NCBI RefSeq assembly: GCF_003952425.1
Contig: NZ_CP034449.1
Location: forward strand, 6,870,001-6,934,000
Source: Mesorhizobium sp. M2A.F.Ca.ET.046.03.2.1
GTDB lineage: Bacteria > Pseudomonadota > Alphaproteobacteria > Rhizobiales > Rhizobiaceae
Reading direction: 5' to 3'
DNA length: 64,000 nucleotides
Below are positions 16,901 through 24,288 of the stretch, piece after piece. Made by a program: the position numbers and the translations under genes. How positions within the stretch are numbered: the first letter of the stretch is position 1; the number at the start of each line of letters is the position of its first letter. The notes beneath the pieces are model-generated. The model was not told where the DNA came from. It did not search any database and worked only from the letters and a program-made list of their open reading frames with translations.

Positions 16901-17153
16901 AGAGCTTGCCAGCCGTGAGCGTGACGGTCCCGGCCTCGGCGTCCATGATGATATCCGCGCCTTCGACTCGGTCGCCATCGCGCGCGACCAGGTTGCCGAT
17001 CGAGCCGATCTTCCGCTGCAGAATCTGCTGCGCCTCGAACATCTCGGCCGCCTGGCCGATCTTGCCCTCACGCGTCAGTACGCTGTCCCACAGCGGGAAC
17101 GCGACCGAACGATCGAAAGCGCCGGACAGCCCTGACTTGTGCTCGTAAGCCAT
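13908..17153 (-). CDS. DUF4815-type baseplate/tail fibre-network protein
   Basis: A 1081-aa protein starting MAYEHKSGLSGAFDRSVAFPLWDSV, typical of DUF4815 phage proteins. It has a low-complexity poly-Thr run (about residue 601), an Arg/Glu-rich stretch, and a nine-residue glycine run (about 727-740) that looks like a flexible linker between an N-terminal baseplate part and C-terminal beta-rich domains. It lies between gpI and the tail fibre, so it probably links fibre to baseplate. Enzymatic function is not evident. Confidence 0.75.
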   Translation of the reverse strand: MAYEHKSGLSGAFDRSVAFPLWDSVLTREGKIGQAAEMFEAQQILQRKIGSIGNLVARDGDRVEGADIIMDAEAGTVTLTAGKLYVDGRVLDAPGATLTAVPMIGSVHIGVRVIEDYVTELEEPALKGLEPGAPSEGEAGAARIVKTLFWGFSGDAGEGNLYSVYLLKDGVAIDQTPPPNLTGINAQLALYDFDANGNYVIGDKDCLVTSLGKDGTDQVFSIAEGVANIKGQKRTRYAALRHRELETFDLFRIPTEVHTFGANPTVVTLNHGPIATIREVLVEKEVTDTIVRGATPNGSDALPNTGVTAILEVKQGATTYNFPADYSKSGDLVSWAAGGAEPATGSSYTVKYRYLGIVVPTEITATTITVAGGVNGGQIQIDYDFKLPRVDVLGMDSDGNSVYLKGVSSRTNPLPPTVPADVLPLALIENVWTSTPNVTDVRVRAYTMAKIDRMYNSLVDALDLIALERLQRDIDSREPISKNGVFVDPFTSDRYRDEGEPQTGAVFGGLLRLAIDPTFHPINLPGVTMLNWTEEVAVEQALATRCTKINPYQNFTPLPASMTINPPVDYWTESATEWASDSAAALSSPVVITTSRSTTGRTTTTTTTTKKETIESSTREETLAYLRQISLQFTIHGFGAGENLTKLEFDGIDVNPGGLHGDGAGQIVGNFTIPANVPAGSKGLVAEGQGGSKAAAIFVGQGTIEIETLRRVITTTVQQTSVTAPRETGGGGGGGGNGGSRSDPLAQTFTLTEGRHIAGVNLKVCLIGDRANPIVFEMVEVANGIPTVNVIAQAFYDMHEAIIGQWSEIRFPYPIWLPAGVEYAFVVKTNDGNHSIKTAKLGDFDADLQQPVAAQPYSVGVMLSSSNAVTWTPHQDEDVCFQLIAARFAPAAQTVNVGTFAVANMSDLLIRAEVELPTAAAAMHFEVQLDDGSVTLLNPGQAWELQSFYTGNVQVRAVLSGSAKVSPVVFPVILAIEGELQTTGTYVTRAFTMGSGVDILSYLKTKIPTGATIAMHGDAANDAWSAMAQVTQTPLQDAGWVERKYNVLNFNANPVGRIRITLTGTPAARPMAYDFRAISAP

Positions 17154-17195
17154 TTTGCCTCTGTTTTCAGAAGAAGTGCGCGCGCAAGCCGCGCG

Positions 17196-18323
17196 TCAGG
17201 CGATTTTCAGAATGGCGCGGAAACACTCGCGCGAAGCCTTGCCGAGAAGAGCCGGCGCGATATCGAAGCTGCCGACGATGGTGCCGCCGGCGATGGCGGC
17301 GCCAGGCAACCACATGATGCCCGCCGGATGCGCGTCGACGGGCACGCCGCCGAGCGTGACGCTCCAGGAATGGACGGTCTCGCCATCGCCCTCTGCGAAA
17401 TCCATGAGGGCTTCGACGTAGATGTTCGGGCCGGGAGCAGCGGCCGCGATCCAGCCTTGCCCGCCAGCCTGGTAGTAGCCGCCGAAGAGACTGGTCACCG
17501 GCCGATAAACGCGCGCTTTGCGGAAGCCGATCGGCGAGCCGTCCTGTCGATAGACGCCGACCCAGCAGGTCTTCGCCAAAAGCGCGGTGGCGATGATCTG
17601 CGCGCGCGAGGCGGCGGCATCCGATACCCATTGCAGTCCGGGCGTGTTCCAGGGAAACGGTCCCCAACTGATCGAACCGCCCTCTACCGGCTCGATCCAT
17701 GCACCAAGCGCGGTCAGTTCGGCCTCGGTCAGCTCATGGAAGCCGGCATCGAAGGTGCGGCCGAACGACCATTTGACGCCGCCGGCATGCAGAAAGACTC
17801 CGGAACTGTCGCCCCAGATGCCGTGGCCCCAGCGGGTGTAGCTCCACTCGTGCTCCCGCACGTTGTAGCCGTTCCAGGCGCGGTAGAACTCCGACCTCGC
17901 TGGGTCCGACATGCGAACGACGGCCTCGATCGTGGCAAGGTCGTCTTCGCCATCGCGGAAGCGATCAAGCTCGAGTTCGTAGAGGTGCCAGCGCGTGCGC
18001 CGCAACGGGGCCTCGTAGAAGGTCGAGAAGGCATAGTGGACCCATGTCAGGCTTTCCGCGACGCCTTGCGGCGTCCCCTTCACTCGCTGCCAGCGTAGGC
18101 CATATTCGATGACCGAGGCGAGGTCCGGCAGATATTGCGTGATGCCGCCAAGACCGTACTCGACCACCAGCCAGGGCAGGATCGATTCCTGCACAGGCGC
18201 AGTCTTGAAGCCGCGCAACTCGTCGAAGCCGGGCTGCAGCTCCGGCAGGCGGTCGAGCGATTCCGACAGCGCACACTCGAAACCCGTCGCGTTCTGCGGC
18301 AGGAGGTTCTGCCGATCCGTCAC
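17196..18323 (-). CDS. Baseplate/tail protein I
   Basis: A 375-aa protein in the gpI position after gpJ. The first 200 residues fit the P2 gpI family: LPQNATGFECALSESLDRLPELQ, then ILPWLVVEYGL and the RWQRVKGTPQGVAESL segment. The second half (about 200-375) is an extra domain rich in aromatic residues that I do not recognise. gpI helps to build the baseplate. It overlaps the gpJ stop by 4 bases. Confidence 0.75.
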   Translation of the reverse strand: MTDRQNLLPQNATGFECALSESLDRLPELQPGFDELRGFKTAPVQESILPWLVVEYGLGGITQYLPDLASVIEYGLRWQRVKGTPQGVAESLTWVHYAFSTFYEAPLRRTRWHLYELELDRFRDGEDDLATIEAVVRMSDPARSEFYRAWNGYNVREHEWSYTRWGHGIWGDSSGVFLHAGGVKWSFGRTFDAGFHELTEAELTALGAWIEPVEGGSISWGPFPWNTPGLQWVSDAAASRAQIIATALLAKTCWVGVYRQDGSPIGFRKARVYRPVTSLFGGYYQAGGQGWIAAAAPGPNIYVEALMDFAEGDGETVHSWSVTLGGVPVDAHPAGIMWLPGAAIAGGTIVGSFDIAPALLGKASRECFRAILKIA

Positions 18324-19183
18324 CGGTCGCGGCCCTTGTAGGTCAGAGCGACGGTGCCAAGCTTCACCGCGGCTCCGTCATCCACGATCGTGTCGGGCAT
18401 CGGAGCGGTCAGCGACACCTTCTGGACGCCGGGCACCTGAAGCTTCGAGACCAGCCAGGAGCGGGTCAGATTGAAGCCGAGCCCGCCCTCGTCGGCCAGC
18501 GACTGGCGCAACAGCGCCTCCAGGCTATCGAAGACCGTCATAGGCGTCGTCGGCAGGAGCCAGATATCGGCCGCGACGTTCACCGTCGCGCTCGTGGCCG
18601 AAACGACCGTGATGCGGTCGGAAATCACCCGAACGCTGTTCTTCTGCACCTCGGCGTCGACCGCGGCGAGCAGCGCGGCGTCCGGCTCGCCGAAATTGTC
18701 GGTGGCGAGCACGGCGATGCGAATGTCGGGGCCGGTCCCGATGCGATAGACGGCGACATCCTTGACGCGAATGCTCGCCCGGAACGCCGCGCTCTTGTAC
18801 CAGTCCTCGGAGCCGGCCGTCGACCGGCCGGAGATCGCGACAACGGTGCGGGCGCGAAGCCGGGCATCGGTCTCGCCGTCAAGCCGCACCACGTCGTAGA
18901 AAGCGGCGAGATGGTCGAGGTCCGCGCGGGCCGCGAAGGCCAGCAGGTTTGCCTTGACGGCATCGTTGATGGCCGCCCGGTAGAGGACCTCTCTGAATGC
19001 GCCGACCTGCAACTGGATGTTGCCCGGCTCGCCCTCGAGATCGATGATGCCGGAGACGTCGAGCCCGTAGCTCGTAGCCAGGTCGACGAAGACGGCCTTG
19101 ATGGCGGCGAGAGCGTCGGCCTCCGACGTCACGGAGATCGCCTGCGGCGGCGGCAGGCCCTCGAGCGTGGAAAGGTCGAGCAT
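18320..19183 (-). CDS. Baseplate assembly protein J
   Basis: A 287-aa protein of the gpJ family, forming the wedge of the contractile-tail baseplate. Recognisable are LDVSGIIDLEGEPGNIQLQVGAFREVLYRAAINDAV (in pieces), LLAFAARADLDHLAAFYDV, and the LRARTVVAISGRSTAGSEDWYKSAA region where sheath-like insert typically begins. The C-terminal SWLVSKLQVPGVQKVSL segment is typical. It follows a repeat-containing gap after gpW. Confidence 0.85.
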   Translation of the reverse strand: MLDLSTLEGLPPPQAISVTSEADALAAIKAVFVDLATSYGLDVSGIIDLEGEPGNIQLQVGAFREVLYRAAINDAVKANLLAFAARADLDHLAAFYDVVRLDGETDARLRARTVVAISGRSTAGSEDWYKSAAFRASIRVKDVAVYRIGTGPDIRIAVLATDNFGEPDAALLAAVDAEVQKNSVRVISDRITVVSATSATVNVAADIWLLPTTPMTVFDSLEALLRQSLADEGGLGFNLTRSWLVSKLQVPGVQKVSLTAPMPDTIVDDGAAVKLGTVALTYKGRDR

Positions 19184-19214
19184 CGCAATCCCGTTTGAGA
19201 AATGAGCGCGTTCT

Positions 19215-19271
19215 CGGGCGAAGCCCGCAAGCCCGACCGGGCGTCGCGGCCAATGCCGCGCCCGCCGGAGG
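19215..19271. repeat. Intergenic palindromic repeat, copy B
   Basis: Second copy of the repeat at 9301-9357, same orientation, between the baseplate J and W genes. Bases 19215-19251 match copy A exactly. Divergence begins soon after 19270. Confidence 0.8.
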
Positions 19272-19307
19272 GCCAGCCGCCGGCAGGCGGCGGTTCGGCC
19301 CGTGAGG

Positions 19308-19703
19308 CTAGGAAGAAGTTACGATCAGTTGGCCGCCGGCCTGACCTAGGCGCAGCGAGACGGTGCCGGCCGGAGTCATGTCGCCAAGATGGGCGCGCGG
19401 TCGATAGATGCCTTCGATGACCCAGTCGGAGGAGCCGGTGCGGTCGAGCGTCAGCGGCGAGATGCGCGTCGGCGTAAAGCGCGGCTCGAAGAGCAGGATC
19501 ACGGCCGCGACCGACCACTGGAAACGGATGACGGTCTGCACATTCGCCAGTTCGCCCAGCAAAGCGGGCACCGGGCTGCCGACATATTCCCGCAAGACGC
19601 GCTCGAAATAGCGCGTCGTCAGCAAGATCTCGATCGCCTGGATGACGTTGTCCCAGCCGCTCTGGCGGAGACCGGTCGAGCGATCCATGCCGAACTGGGT
19701 CAC
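19308..19703 (-). CDS. Baseplate assembly protein W (gp25-like)
   Basis: About 131 aa from GTG 19703, which overlaps the upstream stop (GTGA). The gp25/gpW fold is shown by GWDNVIQAIEILLTTRYFERVLREYVGSPVPALLGE in short pieces and by VIRFQWSVAAVILLFEPRF. This protein is part of the baseplate wedge that nucleates sheath assembly. Confidence 0.8.
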   Translation of the reverse strand: MTQFGMDRSTGLRQSGWDNVIQAIEILLTTRYFERVLREYVGSPVPALLGELANVQTVIRFQWSVAAVILLFEPRFTPTRISPLTLDRTGSSDWVIEGIYRPRAHLGDMTPAGTVSLRLGQAGGQLIVTSS

Positions 19704-19918
19704 CCTTCTTCGTCCTTCGGACAACGAAGAGCGGGCCCTTCCTTTGACACCTTGGCCGCACGGGGTTTGCTGGCCTCAGCCTTCGGCGAAGGCGGCGGCG
19801 CGGTCGGCTCGACGACATGCCCGCGAAGGCGCTCGTAGATAGCCTGCGACAGTGTCAAGTCGATCGACGTTCCCGCCGCGCCGAGATGCGGCGCGCGGTG
19901 CGTTATGATGAGCTGCAT
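19700..19918 (-). CDS. Small baseplate-region protein, 72 aa
   Basis: Starts MQLIITHRAPHLGAAG at ATG 19918 after a strong AGGAGG site. The first 40 residues look folded; the rest is Ala/Pro/Lys-rich. It overlaps gpW by 4 bases. It lies at a place where many Mu/P2-type phages have a short connector between gpV and gpW. Function is unknown. Confidence 0.6.
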   Translation of the reverse strand: MQLIITHRAPHLGAAGTSIDLTLSQAIYERLRGHVVEPTAPPPSPKAEASKPRAAKVSKEGPALRCPKDEEG

Positions 19919-19928
19919 GAAAGCCCTC

Positions 19929-20354
19929 CTAGTGGTGAACGCCCAACGCTTGGTACCCCCGAGCGTGAGGCAACTCTGGGCCACAACGCCGACACAACAC
20001 GCTAGGAATTAGACTCTGAGGTGGTCGTGATATGGTTCTCAGCGTTCGTCAGGTTTCGCTCTAACCCGAACGGCGACTACGCCGACCACTCCTAAAAGGA
20101 CGACAAGCAAGGTAACATACCAATATTCGTACATGTAGTAGATGGCCAGAATCGCCACTGCAGCCACAATTTGTAGCAGGGATTCCATTGCGCCTCCAAG
20201 CACCCAGCATATGGGATTATTGTCGCATATCCTTGCCCTGAAGTTGCCCGTCGGACATTACTGCACCATTAACGAGACTCACACCCCAGTTCTCTGCGTT
20301 GGATGTTTTCTGCCATTCCCTGTGGGCATTCACACGCTAGGTTTTCACCACTAG
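19929..20354. repeat. 11-bp inverted repeats bounding a small gene
   Basis: CTAGTGGTGAA at 19929-19939 and its exact reverse complement at 20344-20354 bracket about 426 bp that hold only the 49-aa membrane protein. Weaker matching continues inward (7 of the next 13 positions). The right arm contains the TAG stop of gpV. This looks like the edge of an inserted unit, but chance is not excluded. Confidence 0.55.
20039..20188 (-). CDS. 49-aa membrane protein, cargo gene
   Basis: The sequence starts MESLLQIVAAVAILAIYYMY and continues with EYWYVTLLVVLLGVVGVVAV, giving one or two membrane helices and a basic RVRAKPDER tail. ATG 20188 follows TTGGAGG with a suitable gap. The surrounding DNA is poorer in GC than the tail genes. 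The gene is bounded by inverted repeats and separates gpV from the next baseplate gene. It may be a small superinfection-exclusion or membrane effector protein; nothing shows this directly. The remaining 20189-20350 holds no other gene. Confidence 0.6.
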   Translation of the reverse strand: MESLLQIVAAVAILAIYYMYEYWYVTLLVVLLGVVGVVAVRVRAKPDER

Positions 20355-20896
20355 TCGGCGGCAAAGACCTTCGAGGACCCCTCGACGATTGGCCAAAAGC
20401 CGGTCGAGGACCCTGACATGACGTGAACCTTGTCGCCGACGCGGGCGACCTTCTTCCCTTCGGCCGCGCCGAGGTCGACGCGCGAGGCCGACAGCTCAGC
20501 GCGATCACCGCCGCCGTCGAACAGCATGGCCGCCCCGCCGAACTTCGACAGGATCCTCGTGCCCGGGTCGGATGAAGGCGCGGCGCTCTGGTCCGAAAAG
20601 GTCATCGGTAACAGAACCGCCTGGCGCATGTCGCCATGCGACGCGACCAGCATCATCTGCTGGCCGTCCGTCGGCGGCCGCCATGATTTCTCGTCGCCGG
20701 CGATCTCCGCCCAGGGCCGCAACGGCGACAGGAATTCGCGGCCGTTGGCATCGGACAGCAGGAGCTGCGCCCGCTTAGCCTCGTGGTCGACCTTCTTCAC
20801 CGTGCCGAACCGCAGATTGCCGGCAACCATGCGCTTGATCGCGGCGATATCGGCCTGAAGGCCGAGAATGACCTTCACCAGTTCCGGGTCATGCAT
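20351..20896 (-). CDS. Baseplate spike / assembly protein V
   Basis: A 181-aa protein starting MHDPELVKVILGLQADIAAIKRM. The OB-fold signature is NLRFGTVKKVDHEAKRAQLLLSD (about 27-49). The phage gpV stretch WRPPTDGQQMMLVASHGDMRQAVLLP follows at about 72-97, then a beta-helical end. It forms the membrane-piercing spike under the tail tube. ATG 20896 overlaps the stop of the preceding gene. Confidence 0.85.
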   Translation of the reverse strand: MHDPELVKVILGLQADIAAIKRMVAGNLRFGTVKKVDHEAKRAQLLLSDANGREFLSPLRPWAEIAGDEKSWRPPTDGQQMMLVASHGDMRQAVLLPMTFSDQSAAPSSDPGTRILSKFGGAAMLFDGGGDRAELSASRVDLGAAEGKKVARVGDKVHVMSGSSTGFWPIVEGSSKVFAAD

Positions 20897-21717
20897 CAGC
20901 CGGTACCGCCAAGATCCGGATCGGGCAGGATGTCTTCCGTCAGTTCGGTCTGGGCGCCGTTGATCACGGTGCCGATAGTCTCGAAATCGACGGCCTCGAC
21001 GAAGGCCGGAAGCGCGTCCGGAGGCGCCACGCCCAGCATGCCGGGCACCGCTGCCGTGGTCATCAGGGTCGACTGCACCTTCTGCCAGCTCGTCAGATCG
21101 GCACCCTTGCCGAGCTCGGCGCGCATGATGGTGACCGCCGCTTGATAGTCCGCGACTGTAGAGAGCCCGGTCAGCGCCGCGTCTATGACGGCTGGCAGCG
21201 GCGCGCCGGGCGCGGGATCGCAGACCGGCTCGATCTCGATCTCGACCATGCGGATGGCATGCTTGCGGCCGCCCTCCGGATCGACACCGCGCGCGGCTTT
21301 CACCGGGCCGATCGCCGCAACGAGAGCGCGGAAGCATTCGGCGAAGGCATTGTTCGGGTCCGACAGTACGCGCCGCCATTGGCGGTCGAGCATGTCGAGC
21401 GAGAATTCAAGCCCGGCGTCGGTCGGCGCGATCTCGATCTGGCTGACGGTCTGACCATCGGTCGTCTGATAGGTGACGCTCGAGGCGACGATCAGGTCGA
21501 GCGCGAAGGTCACCGTGCCGGAGGTGACGAAGAAGCCTTCGTTCTGACCCGTGTACCTGGCCTCATCGATCCGCACCAGGACGACCGGCGTCTGCCGGTC
21601 GCTCATGATCGAAGACAAGGCCTCGATCGAGGAATCGGTAACGCCATCGGCGGCGATGGTGTTGCCGCGCAGCGCCTGGACGGCCAGCATGCGCAGCATG
21701 GCGTTCACGAGGCTCAT
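20896..21717 (-). CDS. Phage tail/baseplate-region protein, 273 aa
   Basis: Starts MSLVNAMLRMLAVQALRGNT. The middle resembles proteins acting as tail terminators or completion proteins (RTPVVLVRIDEAR-like stretch QTPVVLVRIDEARY; FALDLIVASSVTY; then LDMLDRQWRRVLSDPNN). It sits between the head-tail connector-like gene and gpV. The exact role is not certain. Confidence 0.55.
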   Translation of the reverse strand: MSLVNAMLRMLAVQALRGNTIAADGVTDSSIEALSSIMSDRQTPVVLVRIDEARYTGQNEGFFVTSGTVTFALDLIVASSVTYQTTDGQTVSQIEIAPTDAGLEFSLDMLDRQWRRVLSDPNNAFAECFRALVAAIGPVKAARGVDPEGGRKHAIRMVEIEIEPVCDPAPGAPLPAVIDAALTGLSTVADYQAAVTIMRAELGKGADLTSWQKVQSTLMTTAAVPGMLGVAPPDALPAFVEAVDFETIGTVINGAQTELTEDILPDPDLGGTG

Positions 21718-21814
21718 TTCAGTTCTGTCCTTCGCTTGCCGCGGCTTCGCCGCTCGCTGCGGACGGCCGGGCAAAAGTGCCCGACGGGCGGTCGCCCTTG
21801 CCGCCTTTGGCGGA

Positions 21815-22207
21815 TCATGCCGCAGCCTTCAAATTCGACAGATAGAACACGATCAACTCGGGAAGGTCGTCGACGACGCGCTCGATAGCGTAGATCGGCT
21901 CGGTCGGGCGGCTGGTGACTTCGCAGTGGTCGCCGGCCTTCGGCAGCCAAGCCATGTCCTCGCGCGGGATCGAGATCGTGCACAGCCGCCCGGCAAAGCG
22001 GATCGGCGCCATGCCGCGATCGTGGCCGCCCAGGAATTCGAGGTCCGGGTTGATGTCGAACCGCCCCTTGACACCGACCATGGCCGGCCGGGACGGATCA
22101 TTGGCAACCGACATCTCGCCCCGAACCTTGGCGCGGATGGTGATCAGGTCACCGAGGCGGGCGCGCGTCTCATGGACAAGGCGCGAGCGGGCTGCACGAA
22201 TGTCCAT
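21815..22207 (-). CDS. Head-tail connector-like protein (lambda FII region)
   Basis: A 130-aa protein starting MDIRAARSRLVHETRARLGD. It has a beta-rich core (FDINPDLEFLGG, APIRFAGRLCTISI, GDHCEVTSR) and fits the place of small head-tail joining proteins between capsid and tail genes. Its first codons are partly duplicated 650 bp upstream beyond the DUF3592 gene. Confidence 0.55.
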   Translation of the reverse strand: MDIRAARSRLVHETRARLGDLITIRAKVRGEMSVANDPSRPAMVGVKGRFDINPDLEFLGGHDRGMAPIRFAGRLCTISIPREDMAWLPKAGDHCEVTSRPTEPIYAIERVVDDLPELIVFYLSNLKAAA

Positions 22208-22220
22208 GAAAGGCTCCGAT
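22191..22220. repeat. Direct repeat, copy 1 (start of connector gene)
   Basis: GCTGCACGAATGTCC followed by a near-identical 15 bases. It matches 22842-22872 with about three differences. It contains the ATG and first codons of the connector gene on the minus strand. Confidence 0.8.
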
Positions 22221-22443
22221 CTCTGGTTCTCCGCCGGCGAATATCATCGGCGAGAGTGGATTGATGAGGACCGCCCATCTCGTTGATAGCGCAGATTTGG
22301 GTGGCAAGGCGGAGGAGTACACGTATATTGACTTACGATCTGAGCGAGGCGTAGCCTGGGTAATCCTTAGGCTGAGACGATAACGTTGCGATGATAAACA
22401 GTTCCTGTAGGGTGGTAGTTTTGCATCGAAAACGCGAGCTACT

Positions 22444-22758
22444 ATGGTATTAACTTTCTTTATAAGTGGTATTTTGATGACGGCTCTTGTCATTGCCGTT
22501 GCCGGTTATGCTCAAAATTCGTATTATAAAAGGAAATCTGCTCGCTGGCCATCTGTCGAAGCCACGGTAATAGATCGACTTTTGCGTGGATCCGATCCTC
22601 CGGATTATAATCTGCAAGTGCGGTACGAATTTAACGGGAGAATATTCCATTCGATACTGCGTGACAATTTTCATACCCTTAGTGACAAATTGAATACAGG
22701 GGACAAGCTATTTATAAAAGTCGATCCTGAGGATAATTCTATCTGCTTTGTAAGCTGA
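22444..22758 (+). CDS. DUF3592-type membrane protein, AT-rich cargo
   Basis: A 104-aa protein. It has an N-terminal membrane segment (about 2-22, VLTFFISGILMTALVIAVAGY), then a DUF3592-like beta domain (WPSVEATVIDRLL, YNLQVRYEFNGRIFHSI, KLFIKVDPEDNS). It lies on the plus strand between capsid and connector genes and is much poorer in GC than both. Direct repeats flank it. DUF3592 proteins have no settled role. As lysogen-expressed cargo, an effect on the envelope or superinfection is a reasonable guess. Confidence 0.75.
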   Translation: MVLTFFISGILMTALVIAVAGYAQNSYYKRKSARWPSVEATVIDRLLRGSDPPDYNLQVRYEFNGRIFHSILRDNFHTLSDKLNTGDKLFIKVDPEDNSICFVS

Positions 22759-22841
22759 TTTCCGGCCTGCCCGGCGTCCTTTGCCGCTTCTCGCGGTTTT
22801 ATCCGCCTTGTAAGAGGCGAAATGGTCGTAGATCAGATGCT

Positions 22842-22872
22842 GCTGCACGAATGTCCTTGAGAGGCTTCCGAT
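22842..22872. repeat. Direct repeat, copy 2 (remnant of connector gene start)
   Basis: Near copy of 22191-22220 on the far side of the DUF3592 gene. On the minus strand it would read on as DIRAA and then diverge and stop, so it is a broken copy of the start of the connector gene. Confidence 0.8.
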
Positions 22873-22887
22873 ACAGCAGACCCGCGC

Positions 22888-23118
22888 CTAGCCGAGATCC
22901 ATCTGGCTGGACTCGTCGGCGCGCACCAAGTCGACCTTGGTGGCCGGGCGGGCGACGCCCCTAGCGACCAAATCGTCAAGCTGCTTCTTGTCGACATCGA
23001 AGATCGTGCCGGGCGCCTTGGCCTCGATTTCGGCGCGCTTGATGGTCTTGCCTTCCGGGCTTCTCTCGCCCGGCGTCTTGCACAGGTGGACGGTGTTCAA
23101 AGCAACTGCCTTGACCAT
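22888..23118 (-). CDS. Small capsid-region protein, 76 aa
   Basis: MVKAVALNTVHLCKTPGERS start, then a short segment typical of phage proteins that read AKAPGTIFDVDKKQLDDLVARG, a pattern of small head proteins after the major capsid gene (lambda FI position). It ends in an acidic tail. Function is inferred from position. Confidence 0.6.
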   Translation of the reverse strand: MVKAVALNTVHLCKTPGERSPEGKTIKRAEIEAKAPGTIFDVDKKQLDDLVARGVARPATKVDLVRADESSQMDLG

Positions 23119-23169
23119 GATGCTTCTCCAATCATTTGGGTGGCGACGGGTGAGACGCTGCCGCCGCGA

Positions 23170-24225
23170 TCAAGCGACGACGGTCGCCTTCAGGGTGGCA
23201 TTCGGGTTGACCGGCACCATGAGCGGCGCCGACTGCGTGACGATCTGCTCGATCGCCACGTCACCTTCCGGGATGTAGTCGCGCGGGAAGATCGGCAGCG
23301 GCTGGAACTGGGCGTGCACGTCGACGATGGCGCTGAAGCAGCGGTAGCCCTGCACGTTCGGTCCGGTGAGGACGATATCCTTGGGCGACATGAACGGCGT
23401 GACGGAGCCGTTTACGGTGTAGTAGTCCCTGTACACCCACACCTCGATCCCGCCGCCGAGCGTGCCGCCATAACGCACCTCGCCGGTTGTCATCAGCCCG
23501 GTCTTGATCGTCAGGTCGGCATTGCCGCGGCGGGTCAGGTCCATTTCGGCGAGGATTTCGGCGTCGCGGCGCATGACGCCCCAGGCGTCGATACCGACGG
23601 TGATGCGGTTCGGCGCGCCGCCAAACTCGGCCGCGTGCATCATGTCCGCCCAGCCCTGGATGTCGTCGAGGATGGACACCCCGGCATCGCCCCACCGCGC
23701 GCCGACGCCGAGCACGACGGTGTGGCCGGCGGCGCGGCCGAAATCGACGAGGCGCTGCGGCATGTCCTTGCCTTCGATGACGACCTTGCCGTCAATGATG
23801 GCCTTGGCGGCCATCCATTCCCACAGCCTCTCAATCGCGACGCGATGATACTGCAGGATGTCGGCCTTGACCGCGTCGTAGCGCGCCTGCGGCGTCTGCG
23901 CGTTCGGTCCGAGCAAGGTGCCGGGCCGGCGGGTGAGCGCCCGCAGCGGGGAGACGGGATCGCTGGGCTTGACATAGCCCGGCTTGAAGCGCTCGACGCG
24001 CGCGCCTTCCTCATAGATGGCGCGCCCCTGCGCCATCGGCGCGACGAAGGGCGCAAGCTTGCGGCCGGCGCGCGGGATCTTCTCCAGGTCGACATATTCG
24101 TCTGTGAACGACATCTCGTTCGGGAAAAGCAGGTCGAGCCAATAGCTCGGCACGATATCCAGCTCGCGGAACACGCCAAGAAGAGTGTGCGTGTCCCAGA
24201 GTTCGTAGTGGTCGAAGTCCGCCAT
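23170..24225 (-). CDS. Major capsid protein (lambda gpE family)
   Basis: A 351-aa protein of the lambda E family. Motifs: WLDLLFPNEMSFTDEYVDLEKI (about 29-50), LAPFVAPMAQGRAI (about 57-71), then the ALTRRPGTLLGPNAQTPQARYD segment. The C-terminal region (PIFPRDYIPEGDVAIEQIVTQSAPLMVP in pieces) is also typical. It follows the decoration protein as in lambda D-E. It is the main structural protein of the head. Confidence 0.9.
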   Translation of the reverse strand: MADFDHYELWDTHTLLGVFRELDIVPSYWLDLLFPNEMSFTDEYVDLEKIPRAGRKLAPFVAPMAQGRAIYEEGARVERFKPGYVKPSDPVSPLRALTRRPGTLLGPNAQTPQARYDAVKADILQYHRVAIERLWEWMAAKAIIDGKVVIEGKDMPQRLVDFGRAAGHTVVLGVGARWGDAGVSILDDIQGWADMMHAAEFGGAPNRITVGIDAWGVMRRDAEILAEMDLTRRGNADLTIKTGLMTTGEVRYGGTLGGGIEVWVYRDYYTVNGSVTPFMSPKDIVLTGPNVQGYRCFSAIVDVHAQFQPLPIFPRDYIPEGDVAIEQIVTQSAPLMVPVNPNATLKATVVA

Positions 24226-24288
24226 GGTCGTGGCCCTTATTGAAAGAGCGGCCGGGGCCGCGATTTGGTTGAATATTCGCGGTTCGCG

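Noticed and set aside
20142..20354. 70-aa plus-strand frame
   Set aside because: It overlaps the 49-aa membrane gene on the other strand, which has a ribosome site and clear membrane helices.
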